Source: Sitta carolinensis (taxonomy: Eukaryota; Chordata; Aves; Passeriformes; Sittidae). Taken from it: a stretch of DNA of 64,000 nt. Positions 48,161 to 59,180 of this stretch are shown piece by piece (within the stretch, counting starts at the first letter, position 1; every line of letters begins with the position of its first letter). The notes under the pieces were generated by a model. It saw nothing but the letters and a program-made list of their open reading frames with translations, had not been told where the DNA came from and made no database searches. Position numbers and translations under genes: made by a program. The stretch is taken from contig CM063298.1 in the NCBI GenBank assembly GCA_032173965.1, positions 11,841,501-11,905,500 on the forward strand, given 5' to 3'.

Positions 48161-50037
48161 GCACTCCTGAGGGAGTGTGAAATATTTCAGTGTTCAGATC
48201 TGAAGAGGATTCCTGCCTTTCCTCCCCAGCCTTTACTTTTATTAGGTCAGTCTTTTTTGTGCTTATAATGAAGAAAAACTGAGCAGGTTTTGGGGAAGGG
48301 AGGGGCTGAAATTATTAACAGAAATATGGGTTTGGTCTGGCACAATGGAGCCTACTGGCATACTGTGAGCTGTCTTAAGAGCTAATAAGCAATAAATTGG
48401 GTTTGGGGCACTGCTGGGGACTCACAGGAGGTCTGGCTGTTTGGCAGATCGATGGGACTGTCCCAAGGGCAGCTTTTATCACCAAGGGGAGGCTGCTACA
48501 GCAAACACTGGTTTCTTGTCAGTCCAGAGTGCACATCCCTTGCAGCAAAATTAAGAGTACAAATTGTCCTGGTCATGAGCTGCAGGACACTGACCTGGGA
48601 GGTGGTGTTCACAGCACCAGCATCTCTGCAAGCTCTCCCTGAGAGGGGCTCATTCTGTTTGTGACCAAGGCTTCCTCCTCTGTGACCCTTTATCTGGGTC
48701 CAGCAGCCTCACCCTGAGGTCTTCTCTCTGGCTTCGTTTTCCCAATTCAGAAATTCATCCCTCTGACCCTGTTTTGTCAGAGATAATTTTCCATTGGTTG
48801 TTCTGAGTTGGGCAAGAACTGCACAACTCGACTCTGAATCAGCATGACAGCTGAAACACTGATTTAGAACCACATGTTTCCAAAACACCCTTTTTGTTTT
48901 TCTCACTACTGTGTTTGCCTGTTGCCCTCCTGTGCACAACTGGAAGGGTTCGTGCCAAAATACCTCGAGCAACTTGCTTTACAAAGTGTTGCCTTTCAGA
49001 GGCTTTTCTTAAGTGAACAAAAGCCAGATCTCAGGAAACATTTAGGCTTTTACCCTAAGTAACATGAATAACATCTTGTAATAATCATCATTAATAAATA
49101 GAATCTTTACTATAAATCACACGATTTTAAATTGAAATCAGTTTTGGTAAAAGGTTATTAGTGGGAAAGTCGAAAGAGATGGAGTATGAAAAAAATGCCT
49201 ACAGCTGTGTTTGGCAGTGTCTGATCAAACCTGCACTGTGTCCCAGCTCTGCCAGGGCAGCCTGTGGATGGACTTCAACCTGCAGAGAGAATCCCATGGG
49301 CATCACTTGGAGTTCCTATCTTTTAAACTTGAACAGAAAACCTGCCAGCATTCCAACACTTTCTTCTCTTGAGGGTGTGAAAGGTGTTGCCTCTCTCAGC
49401 CTTCGGGAGAGTGCAGGCAGTGAATTGCAGCCCCAGGGAGCAGCAGCCGTGAGGCAGCTGTCCCGGGGGTGGCCGTGTCCCAGCCACGCTTGGCTTTGAG
49501 GGTCACTGAGGAGGGAAGGTCCTTTTTGTGCTGGTGGTGAAGAGCAGCCTGTCCTTGCCCAGCACAGGCTGCGCCTCCCCTCCCAGAGCTGATAAAGGCG
49601 CCCTGGGCAGCCCCAGCAAAGGCAGCTCTGCGGGCAGCAGGGCACAGAAAGCTGGGTTTTCCTTCGGGGTGAGCCCGTGTAAAAGAAGAGCCAGGCTTGT
49701 TTCAGGCCAAGTGGGAGCTTATATAAAGATTCTTTCTCCATGCCCACTGGGATGCTAAAAGCTTAGAGCAGCCTTCCCAAACAAAGAGCAGCAACGAGAA
49801 TGGAACGTTCCAGGCAGTGGAGCACCCACTGCTAGGAAGTGAATCAGCACTGATCAAAGGGAAAGGGTCACCCTTGAAGACTGTAAAAGTCAGCCCCAGT
49901 TCCTCTCCAGCAGCCAGGACAGGTTTCACCAGGAGTCAGCAAGGAATTTTCTACTGGAATTGGTTTTTTTACTGATAGAAAATTACATTATTACAAAGTA
50001 AAATTATGTCATGAGAAACACTCTTTCTTCCTTTTTA

Positions 50038-50050
<13 letters not shown>
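48161..50050. other. Intergenic or intronic DNA with no recognised gene
   Basis: No gene recognised; 49060-49160 is AT-rich. Confidence 0.5.

Positions 50051-50082
<32 letters not shown>
50051..50082 (-). repeat. Poly(T) run (32 T)
   Basis: T32, a long A-tail if read on the minus strand. No recognisable retrotransposed source follows at 50083 onwards, although that sequence is AT-rich and shares a 14-base motif with 51421-51434. Confidence 0.95.
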
Positions 50083-52323
50083 CCCAAATGAATATTTCAT
50101 TGGGCAAATCAAAATGAAACATTTCCTTTTGGACAAGTTTAAGCCAAGAAGGAATATTTCATTTTGTTGGAGTTACTTGAAATATTCTATTTTAAAATGG
50201 CACTCTAAAAGCATAATGGAAAGTTCCTTCTCCCACATGCACCTTTTTTCAACCCAGGACTGATCCCTTTGGGAAACTCCTTCTCCCATCAAAAACTTCT
50301 CCCAGCAGCACCAGTACCACTTTCCCCAGTACCACGGGCTCGGGGAGCTCTTTCACCCCACAATGTTTGAACAAACGTCCCCAAACTCAGCACAACAAAG
50401 CAGAAAAAACACACCCTTGCAGTATCTCCCACCCCTGAAGCAATCTCTTCAGCTGTATCTAATGTTGCTTTAAAAAGTGTTTCAGCTCCATTAATAATCT
50501 AAACAGATACTGGGGGTCTAATTAGCAGGCTAATTGGAGAGCATGGTTAGGCATGTACCCAGGCAAGAATATTTTATCAGTGCAGTGAGCAAAGAATTGT
50601 TGTTTGCACCAGAGTTTTATTGCTGAATTCTGCACAGGATCTCAGCCTCGGCCTAAGACAGAGCTTGGCCCCAACAAGAAATAGCCAGGCTGAGGAAAAC
50701 CAAACCTTTCACCTTCACCAACGAGGATTTTCTACACACATGCATTAGTTTCACATCCCACACACTATTTCAACTTTCCAAACAGCTTTCCAGTTTATGT
50801 GACGTCAAGATGGGGGTTAATTTTCTAAGAGTTTCCAGAAGTTTCAATTATGTCATGTATGTGTCACACAAATGTATAGCACAGGAAATAGCTGAATTTC
50901 AACACTTAAAATTAAAAATTTTCCAGGGTAGCATTTCCCTTAGCAGCCTGTAGGAAAACATCCTCTCCTTTCAGTCCTGGAGGCTGGCATTGGATGAGAA
51001 ATGCTGCCAGAGACACGAGGCCCTTACAGCGAGGATCTCTCACTATAAACTCGTGCCCATACCCTCTATCTCTGCGAGCAAATTATTCGATTTAAACCCC
51101 AGTTTCTCTGCCTGGAAGGTTGAAATTATGACTATTCTGTAAATGTGTTTGTGGTTTTACCAATACCCAAGTCAGGTCAAAAATTAGAATTTCTGTTTCA
51201 CTGTCTGTTTTGGTCAGTTCAGCCCCAAATTGCACCCAGACAGAAAATTATTCCTGCTCGTGTCCTCTTGGAACCAGGTGTCCTGCCCAGGCTGTGGCCA
51301 CTTGCTCTCACAGCAGCAAAGCCCAGGCATGTCCTCAGGAACATATTTCAGGTCAGGAGGTGGCTCGCAGGCAGTAAACATGAATTACTCTCAAACTGAA
51401 ATTTTTCCATTCCATTTGAGAAATGAAACATTTCAGTAAACCCCGAGTGGAAGACACTGGCATGTTTTTCCTGATGGGAATTTGGGTTTTAATCAAAGTT
51501 CTGGTTTTGTGGGAAGCATGTTTTTTTTCTGCTGGAGCCCCTTGATCAGTAAATCCTTGGTGAGCTTTGCTGCTGTTATATCAAGACCATATTTGACTGA
51601 TTTTAAAAGATGCCACAGCCTTGGGAACACCACATGCTATTCACAGCAGCACCCACACTCCAGCACTGGGGACAGGCTGACAAGAGCCTGTGAGCCTGGT
51701 GTGAACATCCATCATCTTATTAAATGTTCTCTCCTGCTCAGGGGTGCCCTGGCTGGCAGTGGCATGCTCAGGGGCTCAAAGGGTGAGAGGCAGGAGCAGC
51801 ACAACACATCTTCATTGTGCAGGTGAGCATATGCCAGCAAATGCACCTATTTTACAGCATCTTTTGGAGCTGGGGGCAATGAGGTGAACCAGGAAGCAGC
51901 AATTCTGCACCAGCAGGAGGTGCCCAGAGCTGGCAGAGGAGGCTCCTGTGGCTGCCTGGGCAGCAAAACCTCCCAGGACCAGGTTCAGCAAAGGGCTTGG
52001 AGGAATGGCCTTGCTCTAGTGAGATTGCTGGCTGGGGTTTACACCAGCTCAAATTTACTCTGAGCTGGAGGCTGCATTGGGCCACCAGGTTGCCACCAAG
52101 GGGGGTTGCCAGTCCCCAGCAGAGAATAAGAATTTGGAGAGGCAAAGAGGCTTTTGAAAACACCAAAGCTGTTGAGGTCTCAGCTGCCTTCCTCGTGCAG
52201 GCACTTCTGAAAATCCCACATAATGTGTGAGCTACATGCCAATGCTCAGCAAGCAGGAAACCTTCCTCTGGTGTCTCCTGGGATCCCCAGGTAAAGCCTC
52301 AGCCATCACAATGTCACTGGAAA
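50083..52323. other. Intergenic or intronic DNA with one motif-rich block
   Basis: No gene recognised. 50490-50640 carries paired homeodomain-type sites (listed separately). Confidence 0.5.
50490..50640. promoter_or_regulatory. Candidate conserved non-coding block with paired TAATTA/TAATTG sites
   Basis: CTAATTAG at 50518-50525 and CTAATTGG at 50530-50537 have cores 12 bases apart. CATTAATAATC lies upstream and TTTTATTGC downstream. The pair would suit LIM or paired-class homeodomain proteins. Conservation untested. Confidence 0.3.
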
Positions 52324-52527
52324 GTATTTATCATTCTAATTTCAGATTTCAAATTGCTGGTTTACCACTGGCAGCATGGGCTAGCCTTTACCTGAAAGAT
52401 AAGCTCTGAATTTTGGCTGAAATCAGAGATGGGGGAATGAAGACAGCCATCTACTCTGCTTGTGGCTACAGAGGCACCCATTGTTTTTACCCTGGGTGGG
52501 AGAGCTGAAGAAAAGCAAATCAACACA
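52324..52527. repeat. Copy A of a duplicated element of about 200 bp
   Basis: Starts GTATTTATCATTCTAATTTC and runs to GCAAATCAACACA. It aligns without gaps to copy B (from 53429) over about 155 bases at roughly 77 % identity by eye, and the alignment resumes at GAGCTGAAGAA. Similarity stops sharply at the left end. On the minus strand both copies can be read in the same register, giving related short peptides that share GCLH and CCQ. The family is not recognised; it could be an unnamed dispersed repeat or a local duplication. Confidence 0.75.
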
Positions 52528-52619
52528 ATGCCATGCCGTCTGTATTTAGGGTTGTGCTGTAGTGTTGTAGTATTCAAGCTGTCAACTCTGACCACATAAA
52601 GAGGGAGGAAACCAGGAGC

Positions 52620-52950
52620 AGAGTGTGGTGCCCCGGGCTCTGCTCAGCGCAGCTCCAGCGCGGATTCACAAAACAGGCTCCAGTCTGGGTCAGATCAGCC
52701 CCAAACCTCCCCCATTTAACAGCTCCAGGCTCCAGCAGGACCCCGATGTGCCGGCTGGAGCACCAACACCAAACACCGCAGCATCAGGGACCGCGTTACA
52801 GCTGCAAAGAGCCGATTTGCAAAGGCAAAGGGAGAGAGAGGTGAAGGCACCAGAGCGCTGCCTCCTCTCGCAGCAGCAGCCCCGCGGCCGGGGCTAGCGG
52901 GGTCCGGCGGGGCCATCCCGGCCAGCGAGGCAAACACACGCACTGGTATT
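52620..52950. promoter_or_regulatory. CpG-rich island between the two copies of the duplicated element
   Basis: About 20 CpGs by eye in 300 bases, densest at 52860-52925 (CCCCGCGGCCGGGG, GGTCCGGCGGGG). It may be a promoter or first exon, but no splice or protein evidence supports that. Confidence 0.4.
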
Positions 52951-53428
52951 CCCAGTAATAAGATGCCTGTCAACATATAAACCAATTAGGTGCAGCTTTT
53001 GTGTTCGTAATAAGGCTGGGCAAGATGCTTTCTATGAGCAAGTGCTTTCAAGTGAAAAATAGCTTCTGAAAGAATCTGACAGTTTGCACATGAGGTTTCA
53101 GTTTGCTCAGGGTTTGGTTGGGGTTTTTTTCCAAATTCAAGTAATGAAAATTCTCACATTGTTTCAAACCAAGAAACTCTGTCTCAGTTTTCAACGATCT
53201 TTCTCTCTCACAAACTCACACACTGCTGCTTCTAGTTTTTTTTCCTGTCTCTTTCAATTTTCTTAAATCACAGTAGGAAGATGAAAAAGAGGGAAGAAAT
53301 GAAATTCCATGTTTGGGAGGTACACACTGAAAACAATTATTTTCTTCATTTTTGTCATATGAACTTGCTTCAATGTTTTTGTGTACTTCCATGTGTTACC
53401 AAGCAAGATCCACATTTTGGGATGGGAC

Positions 53429-53648
53429 GTATTTAACATTCTAGTTTCATTTTTCAAATTGCTGGTTAACCTCTGGCAGCACAGACTAACCTTTACCTTA
53501 AAGACAAACCTTGTATTCTGAGTTAAATCAGGGATGGGGAAGTGCAGGCACCCTTGTACTCTGTCTGCAGCTACAGACACCCCCAAACACTTTTTATCCC
53601 AGGCAAAAAAAAAAAAAAAGCTGAAGAAGGGCAAATTAGTCCCACACA
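53429..53648. repeat. Copy B of the duplicated element
   Basis: Starts GTATTTAACATTCTAGTTTC, 1105 bases after copy A. It carries an A15 run at about 53605-53619, absent from copy A, just before the shared AGCTGAAGAA. Direct orientation relative to copy A. Confidence 0.75.
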
Positions 53649-53824
53649 TAATTTCTCAGAGAACATTAATAACTCCCAGTTAGCAAAACTGGAAGCATCC
53701 AACCTTGGTTTGGGTTCAGAATTCAAGCACAGTGAGGCTGTGTAATTAGATTAAGAAAAAACCCAAAGAGCTTTCCCAAACTAAGGACCCAGCAGACCTG
53801 TCTGAGCTCCTCCTTCCAGGTACA

Positions 53825-54110
53825 GAAGGTCCTGGGGGGCGGCGGAGCCCCGTTTCAGCCGTGCAGCCGCCGAGGTTGATTGGTTCGAGCCAAGGCGGGG
53901 ATTGCAGCCCTCGGGATATTCCCATCTCCCTCTAGCGGTGCCGGCTCCGGAGCCGCCCGGGGCTGCCGCAGGCACGGCTGTGCCTCCGGGCACAGCCTGG
54001 TGAGAGCGGGAGCCAACGGGGCCGCAGAGCTTGCACCGAGCTGCTGCTCCAGAGCCCCGCTTGCGCAGCTCGGACACTGAAAACCTGTGTCCATTTGGCT
54101 GGCGAACACC
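53825..54110. promoter_or_regulatory. CpG island with inverted CCAAT box, candidate promoter
   Basis: About 26 CpGs by eye in under 290 bases. It contains GATTGGTT (inverted CCAAT, NF-Y-type) at about 53878-53885, GC-box-like GGGGCGGCGG and AAGGCGGGGA, and TTGCGCAG near 54062. This combination is typical of TATA-less CpG promoters. Direction and transcript are unknown, and no exon was recognised next to it. Confidence 0.45.
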
Positions 54111-55927
54111 GAGAGTCTCCTCCTCCCCAGGATGCTGCAGGTGGCCCTAAACCATCGCTCAGTATCTCGAAAAGACTGCGGAGCATAAATCACTGAGTGC
54201 CTGTGAGCCATCTGCTGCTGCAGAGGGGAGAGCAGCAGTGCTGGGGGCTAAGCACAGCAGCAGCTCTGCCTGGGCTCTCCCAGGCTGCCGGGTGCCTGTG
54301 GCTGCTTGTGCAGGGAGAACAGCAGGAAAAGACGAGGATGGGCTGGAAAATCACCTTCAGAGAAACGTGAGCTTCTTACACAGGGACCACAGGGGAACTC
54401 CTTTGTGATCAAAGCAAATCGCACCCCCAGCACCTGCAACCCTTCCAATAGATGCACAAGCTGCAGACACGTTTGCTCTGGAAATGTGGTTTGGTTCCGA
54501 GCTGGATCAGTTTAAGGAGGGAACGGGAGGAATGCCTTGCACAAGGATCCGACCTGGCACGTTCCCTGCAGAGTGACGCCGGCTCCGGCGGGCTCTGTGT
54601 GTCCCCTCCTGGGCACACCTGTCACAGCTGAAGAGGTTTTGTTCCACCTTCCAGAAAGAAAGACTCGGAGGAAGGAGATATGAAACCTACACAAATGTTT
54701 ATAGGAAAGAAAAACCCTCCCATCAAAAGAAATAGCAAAGCTCACCATGTGCAAAAGTGATTTCCAGAAACAAGTGGAATCCAGTTCCCTCTTCATAAAA
54801 CAACAGTGAGGAAAGAGATGGAGTAGTAACAGCACAGGAGAGCAAGAAGAGACAGAGCACTTGAGATCATGCTTGGTGTTTGGAGACAGATATATCTTCA
54901 GGCAGAAAGTACTCATAGCCCTGCAACTTGCAGGACTATGGATAATATTGCAAAGCAGCCCCATACCTGTGGCCTTTGCCTCCCATCACAGGAGGAGCCT
55001 CGTAAGCATCACTCAGGCTGGAAATTCCGAGCATCCCTCTATGTAGGACCAGTAAAGCACAACCAGACACAGCAATTCTTGTTCAGACTCATCACAGCAA
55101 GATTTTTTCTGGTTTGTGTGAAGAAAGAGGAGGTGGAGGGGATGGGCAAGGGGCTCAAAGCAATATGTACCTATACATGTGAACAAAAATATTCCAATTT
55201 AAAAAAAGGATCAGTAAAGGTCTGTTCAGTGTGAATGACCTGGGGAATTCCCAAGGGCTACTTTGAAATTCAGTGTTGTATTTTGAAATGGACACAGATC
55301 TTGGCGGGAAGTGGGGGAGCAGACAGTAATGGTTTAATAGACTGTGGAATGGCTATAAAAAAAGAAAGGCGGGGGGGAAGAAAAAGCAGATGGCAGCCCC
55401 TTTGCAGGAGCCACAAAATTTCATGGTGTATTTTCTATCCATGGCTTCACTGTAATTCAAGCCTTGGGGGCCAACTTTCTCTGGCAGTGGTTACTGAGGG
55501 GCCTTGGAGGGCAGAAGTAACAAAGGGTGGACACTGCTTGGGTGCACTGACCAAATGCTCCCTCTTGGGCTAGATCAGGAAACAGAAAAGAAATAATTTC
55601 AGAGAAACACCTAGGAGACTTCCCAAATGCAGCCTCAAAATTCCAGGTCAGGGACATAGAAACAAAACCCCAAGAAGTTCCAGGAAGCAGAATTGGAAAA
55701 GGGGCTCTTCACATCTACAAATAGAAAATAAAGATCAAAGGAGAGCTACTATCCCTCAACAGAGACCTCATCTTGCATGGAAAAATACTTTGATTTCTGC
55801 AGTTTTGTCCTGCCTTGGCCACTGAGCTCTTGGGAAGGGCTCATGGTCAGGCCAGGACTGTGTCTATCTTCCAGATGAACTTCTCAAACCTCCACCCTTC
55901 TAGAACCATGTTTAAGCACTCAGAGTG
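54111..55927. other. Intergenic or intronic DNA with no recognised gene
   Basis: No gene or clear repeat recognised. If the island at 53825-54110 is a promoter, its first exon could lie here or to its left. Confidence 0.5.
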
Positions 55928-56045
55928 TGGGTGGGTTCAAAGGGACCTCAGAGCTCCTCTCATTCCAGCCCCCTGTCCTGGGCAGGGACACCTTCTACCC
56001 AGCCAGGTTGCCCATCCAGACACTTGTCTCTAACTCTGGTCTCAC
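55928..56045 (-). mobile_element. CR1 LINE fragment, minus strand
   Basis: GGGTGGGTTCAAAGGGACCT, then ATTCCAGCCCCCTGTCCTGG and GCAGGGACACCTTCTACC match the reverse of the CR1 3' region. The terminal repeats are missing or decayed. It lies about 170 bases upstream of an oppositely oriented CR1. Confidence 0.7.
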
Positions 56046-56217
56046 CATGGTCCAGCTCAAGACCACATCTAGATTTGGCTTTGGTTTATTACCATAAAAT
56101 TTGGCCCAAGATCCCAGAGAGGAATGCAGGCGAATCAGGCTGCAGAGGTTAACACGTACTGGGTTTGGTTCATGCCTCAGTACAGAAAGGACCTTGATCT
56201 CAGGACACCACACCAGC

Positions 56218-56715
56218 AGAGCTGCTCCAGCCAGGGTCCAGCACAGCGAGGAGCTGGAGCTGCTGGAGGGAGTCCAGAGAAGGCACCAGCGTGATCAGAG
56301 GGCTGGGCAGCCCTGCTGGGAGGAAAGACTCAGAGGATTGGGATTGTCCAGCCTGGAGAACAGAAGGCTTTTAATTGTGGCCTTCCAGCACCTAAGGGAA
56401 CCAACAGGAAGGAAGGAGAGAGGCTGTTTATAAGGGGCTGGAGTGCCAGGACAAGGGGGAAAGGCTTCCCACTGACACGGAGTAGGTTTAGATGGGGATT
56501 GGGCAGGAATTGTCCCTGTGAGGGTGGGCAGCCCTGGCACAGGTGCCCAGAGCAGCTGGGGCTGCCCCTGGATCCCTGGCAGTGCCCCAGGCCAGGCTGG
56601 ACACTGGGGCTGGAGCCCCTGGGACAGTGGGAGGGGGCCCTGCCATGGCAGGAGGGTGGAAGGAAATGAACTTTGGGGTCCCTCCCAAGCCAGCCCATCC
56701 TGTGATTCTGACACC
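56218..56715 (+). mobile_element. CR1 LINE 3' fragment including the end of ORF2
   Basis: The longest CR1 piece in the window, about 500 bp. The left part encodes a decayed C-terminus of the CR1 ORF2 protein (separate entry). The right part has the standard 3' block (GCAGCCCTGGCACAGGTGCC ... GGATCCCTGGCAGTGCCCCA) and ends near CATCCTGTGATTCTGACACC. The 3'-terminal repeat is reduced to a single TGTGATTCTG. Confidence 0.9.
56248..56433 (+). pseudogene. Remnant of CR1 ORF2 C-terminus
   Basis: In frame 1 the piece reads ELELLEGVQRR, then EERLRGLGLSSLENRRL and an AFQHL segment, ending at TAA 56431-56433. This resembles the segment after reverse transcriptase in CR1 ORF2. The protein would normally carry endonuclease and reverse transcriptase for target-primed retrotransposition; both are missing, so the piece is inactive. 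Confidence 0.7.
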
Positions 56716-58381
56716 TCCTCACAGGTAACCTGGGCTGGTGTCCCTCAGTCCCCACCGAGGTGCAGGAGAACATCACCAGAACTGTCACACACCTGCTGCC
56801 ACTTCATCCTCCCCTAGCACTGTCATTTGGGATATGAACACAAAAAGAGTGATCAAATGTTAATTTGTCCATGACATATAAATAAATCAGAGCGATTACT
56901 GTGCTGGAAGAAATAGGGGGAGGGATTATTTTAGTTTGGTCTATCTAGCAAATATGTTTTGACATTGTAGTTCAAAGATTAGGCATTCCACACCCATGAG
57001 AGATAAAAAGCAATAATTAGAAATGAATGCAATGGAACCTCAATTTCCCTTCCACCTGTTTCCCACTGGAACGATTGAGGAGCATAAGGAGAGAAATGAA
57101 GGGAAAAACATCAGCCTTGAGAAACTGTGTTTCAGTTGCATTGATTGCAAAAATTCCAAGATCTGCCTCTAATAGCTTTGCTAAACTATTTGTTTTCAAA
57201 TTATATCAAAATAAGTTGGAAGATGAGAAATATTTTCTCAAGAATTAATGATTTTTTTAAAAAAAAAAGCTTAATTTTAAAAATTCAGTACTATGAACAG
57301 TTCTCTGTCAGAAGTATTTCAGGATCTTCACACAGGTGCCTGGACTCTGGTGAAATATGCATGTGGGGGGTTTAATTCTTTGTCTGGAGAGGGGGTAGAG
57401 AATAGGAGTCCTCTGCTTGCATGAGAAATCAGAGCAGCTGGAGACAGTGAGCAAAGGAAACTGTGCTCTCTGTTAGGAGCCCAACATTTCAAAGCACTCA
57501 AGAGTCTAAAATTAGGAAGAAAAAAAATAAAAGCTTTTCTTATAATTTTGCTTTTGGCACAGGACAAAATGACCCATTTTCTCACTGAGGTGCAAAGGAG
57601 GAGGAACAGGGAGAAGCAGAATAGTTTTCCCCCTCCCTGTGCATCAGTGGGACCCCTTTATGGCTAAAGACCTGAAACCAGAGATGCCATCATTCTGCAA
57701 ATCGCTTATTTCAGCTGTTTCTTTCAAAAGATCTCGCAGGTGCACAGCAATGGCAGGGCACCAAAGGTCTATTTTTGCCATTTTTAAGCTATCAGCATCC
57801 ATAAGAGCAGGACAACTGGGATTCCCACTGCTGGGAGCTGGCACCATCCCACCAGGAGAAGGGGTTGGAGAATTCTCTGCCCGAATGTACGAACCAGCAG
57901 CAACATTTCCCACTAATGAGCAATTCCTCAGGAAGGTTAAAGAAAAGTCAAGGTTTTCATTAAGGACTTGGGCCACTTAATTGGTCTATTCCAACAAATG
58001 CAATAATATTTGCAGGAAGGCGGGCAGATAAAGGAGAAAGCAAATGAGGTCAGGGGTGTGTGTATGAAGTAAACCCATGGATGTGTGACTGGAAGAGCAC
58101 TGCTGCTGCTGCTGCTGCCACAAAGGGGGTGCTCAGCTCATCCCACTGGCTGGAGCTGGCACTCGGGGTAAATTGATGCTTGCTGCTGTTCAGGAATTTG
58201 CCTTAGGGATGCACAGACTTTGTGGAACTGATGACACAACTCCAGACACCCAGGGACACAGAATGGACAGGACCACACGCTGCAGATTGCCCCAGAGGTC
58301 CTTGACAGGCCTTTGGGCAGCAGAAATAACCTAAGAGAATATGCTTTCCCTCTAAACTCGGATTTGATAAAATAAAGTGAC
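56716..58381. other. Intergenic or intronic DNA with no recognised gene
   Basis: No gene recognised. 56820-57010 is AT-rich and enhancer-like in composition (GATCAAATGTTAATTTG). A (CTG)6 run lies at 58100-58117. Confidence 0.5.
58100..58117 (+). repeat. (CTG)6 triplet repeat
   Basis: Six uninterrupted CTG units. Confidence 0.95.
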
Positions 58382-58532
58382 CATAGAATCACGGAGCAGT
58401 TCGAGGAAAGGATTTTAAAACTCATCCAGTTCCACCTCCTGTTGTGGGCAAAGACACCTTCCACTGGGCCAGACTGCTCCCACCCTCTCCAGCCTGGCCT
58501 TGGGCACTTCCAGGGATGAGGCATCCTGATAA
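58382..58532 (-). mobile_element. CR1 LINE fragment, 3' end at 58382
   Basis: Begins CCATAGAATCACGGAGCAGT (reverse of the CR1 3' terminus), continues with CATCCAGTTCCACCTCC and GACACCTTCCACTGGGCCAG, then CCAGCCTGGCCTTGGGCAC. Diverged and short. Confidence 0.8.
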
Positions 58533-58929
58533 AAGGCACTGAAAGTATGCCCAGGAAAAGAAAGAAAACAAAGCCCCAAAAATTATTTTTTCTGCAGTTT
58601 TGGGCCCTCCTGCCCCATTTCATTTTACAGCTCACCTTCTCTAACAAAGCAAATTTTCCCCATAAAGGTGTGTGAAGCTGTGTCTATTATCAGACATTAT
58701 CAGTAAACTACAAGCAAGTATAAAATCTGGCGACAGACCAGAGGGCATCCTCTCGCATCTGCCTCCCTGATCCTTGGCCTGTGGTCGTTTCAGGTCTCCC
58801 TCAGCTCTTCCCAGAGGCCCTTCCATGGTAACACCCCAAAAGAGCCCTGCAGCCCCAGGAACTCTTCTCTGACAACAGGGCACCCGGGAAGATGAAACAT
58901 GAAGTGTTCAAAACAGACCAAAGGAAGCA

Positions 58930-59180
58930 TTTCTAATGTGAGTAATTATCCTGTGGCGCTTCCTGCCATGCGATACAAGAGAAGCAAATAATGCAGAATA
59001 ATTCCTCAAAGACTCAGTTACTGAGTTGAATAACAGCATCAGCTGCAGTTTCGCTGCCTAGGTCTCATATTATGAAGGCTCCTGGTCCCTGTGCTTCAAA
59101 CTAATCCCCTGCTGGGATTAGAAAAGCAAACACTAGCTCTGTTTCAGTGACAGTCACAACTTCAGGTAATAAGGAGGGCT
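58930..59180. promoter_or_regulatory. Candidate regulatory block with two perfect inverted repeats
   Basis: ACTCAG-TTA-CTGAGT lies at 59012-59026, and CTAATCCC-CTGCT-GGGATTAG at 59101-59121. The second presents two TAATCC cores head to head, the site recognised by K50 homeodomains such as OTX, CRX, PITX or goosecoid. Surrounding sequence (GCAAATAATGCAGAATAATTC) is enhancer-like. Both palindromes are directly visible; function and conservation are inferred. Confidence 0.35.

Noticed and set aside
53878..53895. tRNA B-box-like GGTTCGAGCC
   Set aside because: No matching A box or acceptor-stem pairing at tRNA spacing upstream; it lies in a CpG island and overlaps the inverted CCAAT.
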